DNA from: UBA4572 sp049965515
Lineage (GTDB): Bacteria > Nitrospirota > Leptospirillia > Leptospirillales > Leptospirillaceae
Direction: 5' to 3'
Assembly: GCA_049965515.1 (NCBI GenBank)
Contig: JBMFWG010000029.1
Span: 1-23,129 of the forward strand
DNA length: 23,129 nucleotides
In this document: positions 1 to 7,048 of the stretch, piece after piece
Layout of the letters: every line of letters begins with the position of its first letter
Position numbering within the stretch: the stretch's first letter is position 1
Translations under genes and position numbers: made by a program
The notes under the pieces: model-generated
The model's input: only the letters and a program-made list of their open reading frames with translations
What the model was told of the DNA's origin: nothing
Databases searched by the model: none

Positions 1-416
1 TTGCGGTAGCGGACCCATCCGACCTTCGGCAAGAAGATCCGGGCGCCCTCTTGGTCGAGTTTGACCCCCTGCGGGAAGCGGAAGGCGTCGTTTTGTCCCT
101 TCTTCCGGAAGTTCGGGAACCCGGCCCGTTTCTCGAAGAAGTTCCGCCAGGCCCGGTCGAGATCCTTGAGGGCCTGTTGGAGGATTTGTGAGGGGAGAAA
201 GGCCAGCCAGACGGTCTCGGGGTCCTGTTTCCAGAGGGGAAGGAGGTTGGCCGTGCCGACGTAGCCCAGACGTTTCTCCCCGGCGGCGTGCCGCTCGATC
301 TCGAGGGCCAGCGCCCGGTTGTAGACAAAGCGGCAGGCCCCGGCACATTGCCGGAAGAGCCGTTCCTGATCAGGGTCCGGTCGCAGGGCGAACCGGAAGG
401 CTTGACGTCGTTTCAT
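1..416 (-). CDS. tnpB: TnpB-family (OrfB) protein, N-terminal part, runs off the window
   Basis: About 138 codons are visible, starting at ATG 416-414 and open to position 1. The N-terminus (MKRRQAFRFALRPDPDQERL, then a CAGACRFVYNRAL stretch) is the typical helix-turn-helix start of OrfB/TnpB proteins. Further on, WRNFFEKRAGFPNFRKKG matches the usual 'FF.rr....pgfPrfKkK' segment of the family. TnpB proteins are RNA-guided DNA nucleases related to Cas12. The RuvC catalytic residues and zinc finger lie in the missing C-terminal two thirds, so activity cannot be judged. The same N-terminus begins at 23077 on the plus strand. Confidence 0.85.
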   Translation of the reverse strand, partial: MKRRQAFRFALRPDPDQERLFRQCAGACRFVYNRALALEIERHAAGEKRLGYVGTANLLPLWKQDPETVWLAFLPSQILQQALKDLDRAWRNFFEKRAGFPNFRKKGQNDAFRFPQGVKLDQEGARIFLPKVGWVRYR

Positions 417-498
417 GGCTCCTATTCTCCCACGAGACGGGACACGCCTTATATCCCCGGCCTTAAGGCCGGAGTTTTACGGCGCTTTTCGGATAAAG
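364..498 (-). repeat. 135-bp inverted copy of the right window end (IS left end)
   Basis: The reverse complement of this stretch is identical, by eye, to 22995-23129. It covers the presumed target TTTAT, the palindromic left end and the first 17 codons of tnpB. The similarity stops exactly at position 499, outside the element. Confidence 0.9.
457..472. repeat. Perfect 16-bp palindrome at IS left end
   Basis: CCGGCCTTAAGGCCGG is fully self-complementary and lies about 20 bp inside the presumed element end. Subterminal hairpins of this type are what Y1 transposases of the IS200/IS605 family recognise in single-stranded DNA. The same palindrome is at 23021-23036. Confidence 0.8.
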
Positions 499-578
499 AA
501 GAGCGTTGGAGCTTCTCACGATCCTTTCCGTATTGTCTGTCTCTTCCGTCACCTCCAAAATCGCCGATAATTTTTTTG

Positions 579-608
579 TTGACACCTGAGGGTCGGAACA
601 TTTATAGT
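579..608 (+). promoter_or_regulatory. Promoter for tRNA-Phe
   Basis: A perfect TTGACA (579-584) is followed after 18 bp by TATAGT (603-608). The tRNA begins at 619, ten bases further, which fits a transcript starting just ahead of the mature 5' end. A run of seven T lies directly upstream of the -35 box. Confidence 0.75.
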
Positions 609-618
609 CAACCGCTGT

Positions 619-694
619 GCCGAGGTAGCTCAGTCGGTAGAGCAGAGGCCTGAAAAGCCTCGTGTCGGCGGTTCGATTCCGCCCCTCGGCACCA
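619..694 (+). tRNA. tRNA-Phe (anticodon GAA)
   Basis: A 76-nt cloverleaf can be drawn by hand. The acceptor stem is GCCGAGG paired with CCTCGGC, the D arm is GCTC...GAGC, the anticodon stem is GAGGC/GCCTC around the loop CTGAAAA, and the T arm is GGCGG-TTCGATT-CCGCC. The loop gives anticodon GAA, phenylalanine. The discriminator base A and the 3' CCA are encoded in the gene. It is a single tRNA with its own promoter and no second tRNA behind it. Confidence 0.97.
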
Positions 695-719
695 TTCCTC
701 CCTAGCCTCCCTGATCCTC

Positions 720-747
720 CCCCTTTCCCCTGACCCCTTTCCCCTGA
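720..747. repeat. 14-bp perfect tandem duplication
   Basis: CCCCTTTCCCCTGA occurs twice in direct succession (720-733 and 734-747), between the tRNA and the end of the beta-barrel gene. It lies in a pyrimidine-rich non-coding stretch (695-791) in which nothing else stands out. Confidence 0.85.
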
Positions 748-791
748 TGCGGCCCTTCGACTCAAGACACCTTGAAGATATTGTCTCAGGC

Positions 792-1376
792 TTAGAAAAA
801 GGTAAATCCGATGACAACAGGGACATAGGTCATCGTCCCCAGAGACCCCTGGGATGTGGTCAGAACGGGGCCCATGATCTGGGCATACCGGATCTCGCCG
901 TAGACGGGTCCGAGATTGACCCCCAATGCGGCATCCCATGTCATGCTGTTGCCCCCTGTCCCTGCCGCCTGAGTGTTGTTGTAGCCAGCGTCGAGGGCTC
1001 CGTAAAGATAAAAAAGACTGGTGAATCTCAAAAAGTCGTATTCAAGACCCAATGTCACCGGGAAGGCTGTCATGAGAGGGGTTCCCGTAAAATGGAGATA
1101 GTTCGCCTGCCCTCTGAGAGCCACCGAATCGGTCAGGTGGAGGGTTCCGAGAAATCCGGCGCCAAACCCTCCCCCGCTGTACCCTCCGACATCTCCGGAG
1201 AGAGAGGACTGACCCGACAGGGCCCCTATGCCTATTCCCTGAACCGACAAGCTCAGAGGAAGCACCGCCGCGCGAGCCACTCCCCTGACGGGAAAGAGGA
1301 AGAGTGCGACCAGAAAAACGACAGACACAAGGGACCGACATGGAAGATGATGGGGAAAGCGGTCAGCTTTTTTCAT
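792..1376 (-). CDS. Secreted outer-membrane beta-barrel-like protein, 194 aa
   Basis: I do not recognise a specific family. The start at 1376 is chosen because the protein then opens with a good signal peptide: basic MKKADR, a hydrophobic core at about residues 16-30, and a likely signal-peptidase site after ARA (residues 34-36). AAGGA lies just ahead of the ATG and a promoter lies upstream. The mature part alternates hydrophobic and polar residues, is rich in Gly, Ser, Thr and aromatic residues, and ends in GFTFF. The terminal Phe is the usual insertion signal for outer-membrane barrels. At about 158 mature residues, an 8-stranded barrel is plausible. A longer reading from 1583 would add 69 uncharacteristic residues and run through the promoter, so it was rejected. 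Function is unknown. Confidence 0.75.
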   Translation of the reverse strand: MKKADRFPHHLPCRSLVSVVFLVALFLFPVRGVARAAVLPLSLSVQGIGIGALSGQSSLSGDVGGYSGGGFGAGFLGTLHLTDSVALRGQANYLHFTGTPLMTAFPVTLGLEYDFLRFTSLFYLYGALDAGYNNTQAAGTGGNSMTWDAALGVNLGPVYGEIRYAQIMGPVLTTSQGSLGTMTYVPVVIGFTFF

Positions 1377-1442
1377 GGGCAGTCCTTCTGGCAAAAAGGA
1401 GGAGAGTGCGACCCGGATCGAGTCCTTGTCGTTGACAGGGCC

Positions 1443-1471
1443 ATTATAGGACAAAAACGGAAGATGGCCAA
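1443..1471 (-). promoter_or_regulatory. Promoter of the beta-barrel gene
   Basis: On the minus strand TTGGCC (1471-1466) is followed after 17 bp by a perfect TATAAT (1448-1443). Transcription would start near 1436 and give a leader of about 60 nt before the ATG at 1376. Confidence 0.65.
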
Positions 1472-1600
1472 GGATTTTGCTGGATCTTTCCCGGGGAACA
1501 TGAGAAAGTAAAAAAGAGGAAGGAGGCAAAGGAGATTCTCGCCTTCCGTTTTCCGGCTTCTTGTTTTTCGTCCTCTCTTTCAAGGATCGGAGGAGTCCTC

Positions 1601-2263
1601 GTGAAGAATGGCTATTCTCCCCAATCCTCCCTCTGGGAAAAACTCTTTGCCGCGGTCTACGACCCTCTCCTGAGGTCGGTTGAGAGTCGACGGCTCTCGC
1701 CCCTTCGAGGAGAGCTCCTTCGGGGCATTCATGGAACGATTCTCGATCTGGGCTCCGGAACCGGAGCCAATCTCCCTTTTCTTTCGCAACCCGGAACCCG
1801 GACGGTCTTTCTCGAAATCTCCTGGCCCATGATCGTGAAGGGGATGGCCAAGGGGATGGGGCGGTCGGGACACGTTGTCAGAGGATCGGCAACCTCCCTC
1901 CCCTTTGGCGATCAGAGCTTTGACAGTTGTGTCTCCGCTCTGGTCCTTTGCTCCGTCTCCGACCCCGAGGCCGCCCTTTGGGAAATCCGGCGCGTCCTCC
2001 GGCCAGGAGGAACCCTTTTCATGATGGAGCACGTTCTTTCCGGGCATCCTCCGGTTGCGACCCTTCAGAGGATGGCGACCCCACTCTGGAAACGTATGGC
2101 TGGGGGGTGCCACCTTGACCGGGACACCGACCGGATGGCCTCCGGGATCTTTGACAAGAAGGAGGAGTGGACCGAAACCTTTTCCGGGATTCCCTTTCGA
2201 TTGGGGCGATATCTCAATCGGGGGACAGGGTCCCCGGACTCGCCTTCCCCTTTCGTCTCCTGA
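1601..2263 (+). CDS. Class I SAM-dependent methyltransferase (METTL7-like), 220 aa
   Basis: The start is GTG at 1601, preceded by GGAGGAG at a good distance. Motif I is ILDLGSGTGANLPF (residues 47-60), the glycine-rich SAM-binding loop. LPFGDQSFDSCVSALVLCSV (100-119) is the usual post-motif II segment, and LRPGGTLFMMEHV (133-145) is motif III. The later GGCHLDRDT (168-176) is typical of METTL7/UbiE-like small methyltransferases, which methylate small thiols, quinones or lipids. The substrate here cannot be told. The last 50 bp overlap tail-to-tail with the helicase gene on the other strand. No clear promoter was found in front. Confidence 0.85.
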   Translation: MKNGYSPQSSLWEKLFAAVYDPLLRSVESRRLSPLRGELLRGIHGTILDLGSGTGANLPFLSQPGTRTVFLEISWPMIVKGMAKGMGRSGHVVRGSATSLPFGDQSFDSCVSALVLCSVSDPEAALWEIRRVLRPGGTLFMMEHVLSGHPPVATLQRMATPLWKRMAGGCHLDRDTDRMASGIFDKKEEWTETFSGIPFRLGRYLNRGTGSPDSPSPFVS

Positions 2264-3764
2264 CCCGGCCTTCCCGTTCAAGAATGACCCGAGTCTCCTC
2301 GAGAACCCTCCCATAAAGCCAAACCGCTCTTTCATATTCGGGAAAGCGATGAGGGAGGCGAAGCGCCAGCCACCGGTAGAGGGTGATCCTCGCCAGGGCC
2401 TCTTCTCCTTCCTGCCGCCCCCCGATGGACCGGATCTCGGGCGCTAGAATGACCGGCTCTCTTCCCAGACCACCGCCCGCCACCGTTGCTACCCAGCGCC
2501 AGAACTCATATTCGGTCGTCCGGTTCTCCGGAGCAAAGAGGAGAAGCCATCGCTCGGAGAGCGGAAGAAGCGGCGCGAGTCGCTCGATCCTGGCCGCCTT
2601 CTGCCGAAGCTCGGGCCCGATGCCGGAACGGAGATGTGCATCGGAGAGGATCGAGGCATGCAGTCGGGAAAGCAGGAACTCGAGATTGGAGCTGCCCGTG
2701 ACCTCCGAGGCAGACAGGACGATCGGATAGTCCGGAACAAAGGGAAAGGGGCCGTTCAGGGGAAGGGAAGGGTGCGTGAACTGTCGGGCGATGATCTGAT
2801 GGGTTCGTCGGTCCATTCCCGCAATGATGCCCTGTTCGTGGAGACCGAATCGTCCGGCGCGACCGCCGATCTGACGGACCTCCTCCGGTTCGAGGATCCG
2901 GTCCATCCGACCGTCGAACTTCGCAGCCGTGGAGAAAATGACATATTCGGCCGGAACGTTGAGGCCCATGCCGACGGCATCGGTGGCCACCATGACCAGG
3001 GCTTCCCCGTTCCGGAATCGGCGGGACTCCGCCCGCCTGAGCTCGGGCGGCATGGCCCCGTAGATGGTGGCGACCGGTCGTCCCCGGTCTCGAAGTGTGC
3101 GGGCGAGGGAGAGCACGTCGAGGCGAGTGAAGGCCACGACGATGCTCCCGTCAGGAACCCGGTCGAGCGGGATGGGGGAGGATGAGACGGAAAGCGGAGT
3201 CTTGCGCCGGGTGTATCGAACATCAAGTTCGACTCCGGCATAGTCGGCCAGGCGCCGAAGGGCTCCCTCTGCATGGGGTGTCCCGCAGACCATGATCTCT
3301 TCGGAGGGGGAGCCCAGAAGGCCGCGGACCCAGGCGGGTCCCCGTTCCCGGTCCGCCATCATCTGAACCTCGTCGATAACGACGCAGGGCGCCTCTTCCG
3401 TTGTCGACCCCATCTCGACCGTGGCGGAGAGATGGCGCGATTCCTCCCGGAGAATCCGTTCCTCTCCCGTGTGGAGAGTCGTGGGAATTCCCCTGGACTC
3501 AAAGCGTTCGTGGACCTCTTGGGCCAGAAGACGAAGGGGGGCAAGATAGCGACCTCCCCGGGACTCGAGATGGACCAGGGCCTCATGGGTCTTTCCGGAG
3601 TTCGTTGGACCCAGCCACGCGGTCCAGCGACGCTGGACACGCCGGGCGTCGGGCCAGAGATCCTTGGCGAGGGGCGGAAGGATGCGACGGACGGCGACAA
3701 TCTCCCTTTCGCGCTTTTCGATGTTTTCCGGAGACCTTCGGGGGCGTCTTTTATGCTTCGACAT
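2214..3764 (-). CDS. SUV3-like ATP-dependent RNA helicase, 516 aa
   Basis: This superfamily 2 helicase resembles SUV3, the helicase of the mitochondrial RNA degradosome. Numbered from ATG 3764, it has Walker A GPTNSGKT (52-59), the motif Ia-like LAPLRLLAQEV (74-84), DEVQ in place of DEAD/DExH (131-134), IYGAMPPE (234-241), motif V ATDAVGMGLN (260-269) and motif VI QIGGRAGRFG (298-307). The phrases GPTNSGKT, PLRLLA.EV, ATDA.GMGLN and Q..GRAGRF are diagnostic of SUV3. The roughly 200 residues behind the core should hold the SUV3-type C-terminal helices. The ATG at 3764 has GAGG six bases ahead; TTG codons at 3779 and 3776 are possible but have poor spacing. It is the last gene of the minus-strand run that begins with the exoribonuclease gene yhaM, which suggests a joint role in RNA decay. 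Confidence 0.88.
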   Translation of the reverse strand: MSKHKRRPRRSPENIEKREREIVAVRRILPPLAKDLWPDARRVQRRWTAWLGPTNSGKTHEALVHLESRGGRYLAPLRLLAQEVHERFESRGIPTTLHTGEERILREESRHLSATVEMGSTTEEAPCVVIDEVQMMADRERGPAWVRGLLGSPSEEIMVCGTPHAEGALRRLADYAGVELDVRYTRRKTPLSVSSSPIPLDRVPDGSIVVAFTRLDVLSLARTLRDRGRPVATIYGAMPPELRRAESRRFRNGEALVMVATDAVGMGLNVPAEYVIFSTAAKFDGRMDRILEPEEVRQIGGRAGRFGLHEQGIIAGMDRRTHQIIARQFTHPSLPLNGPFPFVPDYPIVLSASEVTGSSNLEFLLSRLHASILSDAHLRSGIGPELRQKAARIERLAPLLPLSERWLLLFAPENRTTEYEFWRWVATVAGGGLGREPVILAPEIRSIGGRQEGEEALARITLYRWLALRLPHRFPEYERAVWLYGRVLEETRVILEREGRVRRRKGKASPGTLSPD

Positions 3765-3804
3765 GGCTTGCCTCAACAACTCCCCTCGTCCTTCTTACCT
3801 CCAT

Positions 3805-3827
3805 AATCTCTGGTCAAAAGAGAGATT
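3805..3827. other. Small hairpin ahead of helicase gene
   Basis: AATCTCT (3805-3811) pairs perfectly with AGAGATT (3821-3827) over a 9-nt loop. It sits in the 76-nt gap between the 118-residue unknown protein and the helicase start. There is no T-run, so it is not a classical terminator. It could modulate helicase expression or stabilise a processed end. Confidence 0.4.
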
Positions 3828-3840
3828 GGACGGGAGTCCT

Positions 3841-4197
3841 CTAGAGGTACCCTCCTTCCCCCGTCTTTTTCTCTCCCCGCCCCCCTCCTCCCTTTTGGGC
3901 ATCGATCTGGCGAAGGGTATGACCGAGCCATTCATGGAAGGAGCGGACACTCTGCAAGTTGGCGACCATGCCGCACTGGACGGTCCGAACCACCTTCTGT
4001 TCGGCAAATTCGACGGGCTTTCCGGCGGGGTTCGCCTCAGAGATCTCCCGGATCTCATATTCCGGTGGAGCCATCCGTTCCAAGAAGAATTCCAGGAGGA
4101 GGTCTCCCGAGGGCAGAAGTCCTCCGTAAATCCCGGAGACCGGTTTATGAGAGAAGTCTTCGGGGTACTGCCATTCGAACCTGAGGCGCTTGGACAT
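3841..4197 (-). CDS. Conserved-looking protein of unknown function, 118 aa
   Basis: The ATG at 4197 has AAGGAG five bases ahead, a strong ribosome site. The protein begins MSKRLRFEWQYPEDF. It has a likely beta segment, VSGIYGGLLPSGDLLLEFFL, then a charged middle, then RTVQCGMVANLQSVRSFHEW leading into an amphipathic helix. It ends in a Gly/Lys-rich tail. The pattern of a beta strand with 'G.l....dlllef' followed by a V-rich strand and 'q.a..l..wL...L' is loosely like the small DUF3467 family, but I would not assign it. There is no signal peptide or membrane segment. It follows the FAD/Fe-S oxidoreductase by 25 nt and precedes the SUV3-like helicase, so it is probably co-transcribed with both. 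Confidence 0.75.
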   Translation of the reverse strand: MSKRLRFEWQYPEDFSHKPVSGIYGGLLPSGDLLLEFFLERMAPPEYEIREISEANPAGKPVEFAEQKVVRTVQCGMVANLQSVRSFHEWLGHTLRQIDAQKGGGGRGEKKTGEGGYL

Positions 4198-4222
4198 GGG
4201 AACTCCTTTCGTATCTTGCGGG

Positions 4223-7048
4223 TTAGGGGGGGCTCTGCGGGAGGAGCCGGGCAAGAAGAATGGCCATATGGGCGACCTCGACCTCTTTTCCGAGTCCATC
4301 CCGAAGCTTGATCTGACAGGCGGGGCACCCTGTGGTCACGGTGGTGGCGCCGCTTTCCTCCACGGCGCGTCGCTTGCGCTCGAAAATCTGACCGGAGAGC
4401 TCCGGATTCTTGAGAAGGTAGGAGCCCGCTCCCCCGGCACAGCGGTCCGAATCGGCCATGGGTCTGAAGCGCTCTCCAAAAAGACCCGTGATCAGGCGGT
4501 GTGGAGCCTCGGTGACCCCTGCCGCCCGGAGATGGCAGGATTCATGATAGGTCAAAGTCCCCGGGAGGGGATGGTCCCCCAGAGTCCTTTCAATCTCCCG
4601 GCGGGCGTGGCTCATCTCATCGGATAGCATATACTCCGAGATGTGAACCACCCGTTTTGACAGCGCCTGGGCCTGTTCATGCTGGAGGGATCCCGGGTCA
4701 AAATGTTCGGGAAGATCCCGAAGGGCCAATGTGCAGGAGGCACATCCGGTCACTACGACAGGATAGGGCAAGAGACTCTCGAGATTTCTTCTGGCCGCCT
4801 CGACCACCAGCCCGGCATGGCCATAGGTTTCGATAGGAGTCCCCGAACAGGTCTGTGAGGGAAGAACCAGACGCCGGGATGATCGCGAAAGGAGCCGGAT
4901 CATGGACTCCCCGATTCCGTCATCGAAGAATTGGGCGGCGCATCCATGAAAATACGCCAGATCGCCCCTCCTTCCCCCCTCTGTCGTGAGGGAGCGGTGA
5001 CGGGCCCGAAGGGTTCTCGGGGCCAGACGAGGAAGACGAAGGGCGGAGGGAATACGGGCGGTGGGAGCGATTTTTTTCATGAGCGGGAGGCTTGCCCTCT
5101 CGACGATCTTCCGCACCGAGGGGCGGTCCCAGAGATTCTGGCTTTTTCCGAGCCAGGGGACGATTTTTTCGAGGGAGCCGGAGAGCAAGGCTCGGAAAAG
5201 ACTCTCCGAAATCGGATCCCCTCCCCTTTTTGCCCGGGCATCAAGGATGACCCGGGAGACATCGACCCCTGCCGGACAGGTGGCCCGGCAAGACTTGCAG
5301 TTGAGGCATCCGTCGATAATCGTGTCGGAGACATTGGAAAGAGACGGGTCGGCCAGGATCTGGTACCACCCCCTGGCGCCCTGGGACTCCGTTCTGAGAA
5401 CGTCGAAGGAGGGACAGACTGTGTTGCATTTACCGCAGGTTGCGCAGGGACGGGCTACCCGATCAAGATCTAGGTTCTTCAGGAAGGAGACATCGGAAAT
5501 CTTGACCCCGGGAGCCAGGAGTCCGTGGGGATCGAAAAGACGCTTGACCTCCCGAAAAATCCCGTAGATCTCCTCTCCATAAACCTGAGGAAGAAATTCG
5601 GCCCGCACCCGCCCCTCTCCATGCTCTCCGCAGGGAACCCCTCCGAAGCGTTCAATCGCGGTGTGGTGGATCGTGCGGCTGATGGAGAGAAGCCGATCCA
5701 TCGTTCCCGTCTCCCGGACGTCCAAAAGGGGATTGATGTGGGCATTTCCGTTTCCGATGTGGCCATAGACCGCGACGGCCACACCCTCCTCCCGGAAGTA
5801 GTCGCGGAGAAAGGCCAAAAGTTCGGGAAGTCGATCGACGGGAACGGCCACATCGTCGGCAAAGTTGATGGGCCGATGCACGCCGTCATAGCGATAGAGG
5901 GTCGGAAAGAGCGCATGGCGGGCTCGCCAGAGGGCCTTCTGATGATCCGGGTCGGTGGCCACCTGGGGGGAGACCGGAGCGGGAAAGTTCTTCAGGAGGG
6001 CCAGAGTCCGGAGGACGAGCTCCTCCTGAGGTTCGGAGTCAAACTCGATCAGAAGAAGGGAGTCGGCCTCCCGCGGAATGCCGAAGCGTTCCCGCCCGAT
6101 CAGGTCGAGTGTGGCCCGATCCATCATCTCAAGGGCCGACGGGCCCAGGGATAAAATCTGGCCGACGGCGGTACCCAGGTCAGAAAGCGTCAGGAAGTAG
6201 GAGAGCAGCGTGACGCGGCGGCGAGGCAGCGGGAGGACCCGGAGCTTCGCGGAGAGGGTAAACCCCAGGGTTCCTTCCGATCCCACAAGGAGCCTGACAG
6301 GGTCGACGACCCCCCCCTGCCCTTTCTCTCCTTGCAGGTAATCCCGGGCCAGGTCGAAGAGATTGTAGCCGGAAGAGTTCTTCGTGACCCGGGGAAGACG
6401 GGCAAGAAGCAGGGGTGCCCAGAGAGGTAGACGTCTGACAAGCTCCTGCATGGCCGGATGAAAAAGTCTCGGGCCCACCTCCTCCCACCTTGTGTAGGGA
6501 ATGGGGCGGACCTCGCCCTGTCGACCCTCCCAGTCCATAAAGGTGATTTCCCGGACGTTATCTTTGGTGGCGCCATATTTGAGAGCATGGGCCCCGGCCG
6601 CGTTCGTCCCGATCATTCCCCCGATCTGGCACGCCTGGGCGGAGGAAGGATCGGGAGGGAAAAAATACCCCCGACGGGCGAGAACGTCGGTGAGCTCCTT
6701 GAGGATGACTCCTGGACCGGCCCCCACCCACCCCTGGTCAAGCCCAGAGAGGTCGATTCGGTTCATTCGGGTAAAGACCACAGAAATTCCGGGGCCAATG
6801 GCGCCCCCCGTAAGATTGGTTCCGGCGGATCGGGCCGTCAGGGGGATCCCGTTTTTGGCGGCAAAGGAGCACAATCTCTCCAGGTCGTCGGAGGTTTCCG
6901 GAAGGACGATGGCTCCCGGATCGACCCGATGGATTCCTGCATCATAGGAGTAAGCCTTCCGCTCCACCTCCCCGGAGAGGACCTTGTCTGATCCCAAAAG
7001 ATGGCGAAGGTCAGAGAGCATCGTTGAAGAAAGCCGGGAAGGGGTCAC
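4223..7048 (-). CDS. FAD-linked 2-hydroxyacid dehydrogenase fused to Fe-S and CCG domains (YdiJ/DLD-like), 941 aa
   Basis: Three modules lie in one chain. Residues about 40-240 are a PCMH-type FAD domain (PLTARSAGTNLTGGA at 69-83, GGMIGTNAAGAHALKYG at 143-159). Residues about 245-500 are the FAD-oxidase C domain with the metal-binding YGHIGNGNAHIN (near 428). Then come two 4Fe-4S clusters, CATCGKCNTVCP (near 534) and CLNCKSCRATCP (near 579). The C-terminal third is a GlpC-like double CCG domain (YFHGCAAQ, GCASC, YHESCH, GCPACQ). This layout is that of YdiJ (D-2-hydroxyglutarate) and related D-lactate or glycolate oxidising enzymes, which hand electrons to the quinone pool. The exact substrate cannot be read. 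The GTG start at 7048 overlaps the yhaM stop (GTGA), implying coupled translation; an ATG at 7021 has no ribosome site. Confidence 0.88.
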   Translation of the reverse strand: MTPSRLSSTMLSDLRHLLGSDKVLSGEVERKAYSYDAGIHRVDPGAIVLPETSDDLERLCSFAAKNGIPLTARSAGTNLTGGAIGPGISVVFTRMNRIDLSGLDQGWVGAGPGVILKELTDVLARRGYFFPPDPSSAQACQIGGMIGTNAAGAHALKYGATKDNVREITFMDWEGRQGEVRPIPYTRWEEVGPRLFHPAMQELVRRLPLWAPLLLARLPRVTKNSSGYNLFDLARDYLQGEKGQGGVVDPVRLLVGSEGTLGFTLSAKLRVLPLPRRRVTLLSYFLTLSDLGTAVGQILSLGPSALEMMDRATLDLIGRERFGIPREADSLLLIEFDSEPQEELVLRTLALLKNFPAPVSPQVATDPDHQKALWRARHALFPTLYRYDGVHRPINFADDVAVPVDRLPELLAFLRDYFREEGVAVAVYGHIGNGNAHINPLLDVRETGTMDRLLSISRTIHHTAIERFGGVPCGEHGEGRVRAEFLPQVYGEEIYGIFREVKRLFDPHGLLAPGVKISDVSFLKNLDLDRVARPCATCGKCNTVCPSFDVLRTESQGARGWYQILADPSLSNVSDTIIDGCLNCKSCRATCPAGVDVSRVILDARAKRGGDPISESLFRALLSGSLEKIVPWLGKSQNLWDRPSVRKIVERASLPLMKKIAPTARIPSALRLPRLAPRTLRARHRSLTTEGGRRGDLAYFHGCAAQFFDDGIGESMIRLLSRSSRRLVLPSQTCSGTPIETYGHAGLVVEAARRNLESLLPYPVVVTGCASCTLALRDLPEHFDPGSLQHEQAQALSKRVVHISEYMLSDEMSHARREIERTLGDHPLPGTLTYHESCHLRAAGVTEAPHRLITGLFGERFRPMADSDRCAGGAGSYLLKNPELSGQIFERKRRAVEESGATTVTTGCPACQIKLRDGLGKEVEVAHMAILLARLLPQSPP

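Larger units (their letters stand above)
1..492 (-). mobile_element. Partial IS200/IS605-type (IS1341-like) insertion sequence, left copy
   Basis: The element reads leftward and runs off the window start. Its outer (left) end is placed by comparison with the second copy: the two are identical from 498 inward, and the shared CTTTAT just outside is probably the target sequence (TTTAT, minus strand, 497-493), which this family keeps at its left end. The end carries a perfect 16-bp palindrome (457-472), as expected for a hairpin bound by a Y1 transposase. Only about 76 bp separate the end from the tnpB start, so there is no tnpA, which points to an IS1341-like, tnpB-only member. The right end, where a guide-like omega RNA would normally lie, is outside the window. 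Confidence 0.8.

Noticed and set aside
463..939. Minus-strand open frame crossing tRNA-Phe and the IS end
   Set aside because: It reads through a tRNA gene and into the insertion sequence, so it is a chance frame.
1432..1437. TTGACA on the plus strand as a promoter for the methyltransferase
   Set aside because: No -10 hexamer lies at 16-18 bp behind it.
747..1511. Plus-strand open frame opposite the beta-barrel gene
   Set aside because: The encoded protein is low-complexity and charged, without family features. The minus-strand gene has a signal peptide, promoter and ribosome site.
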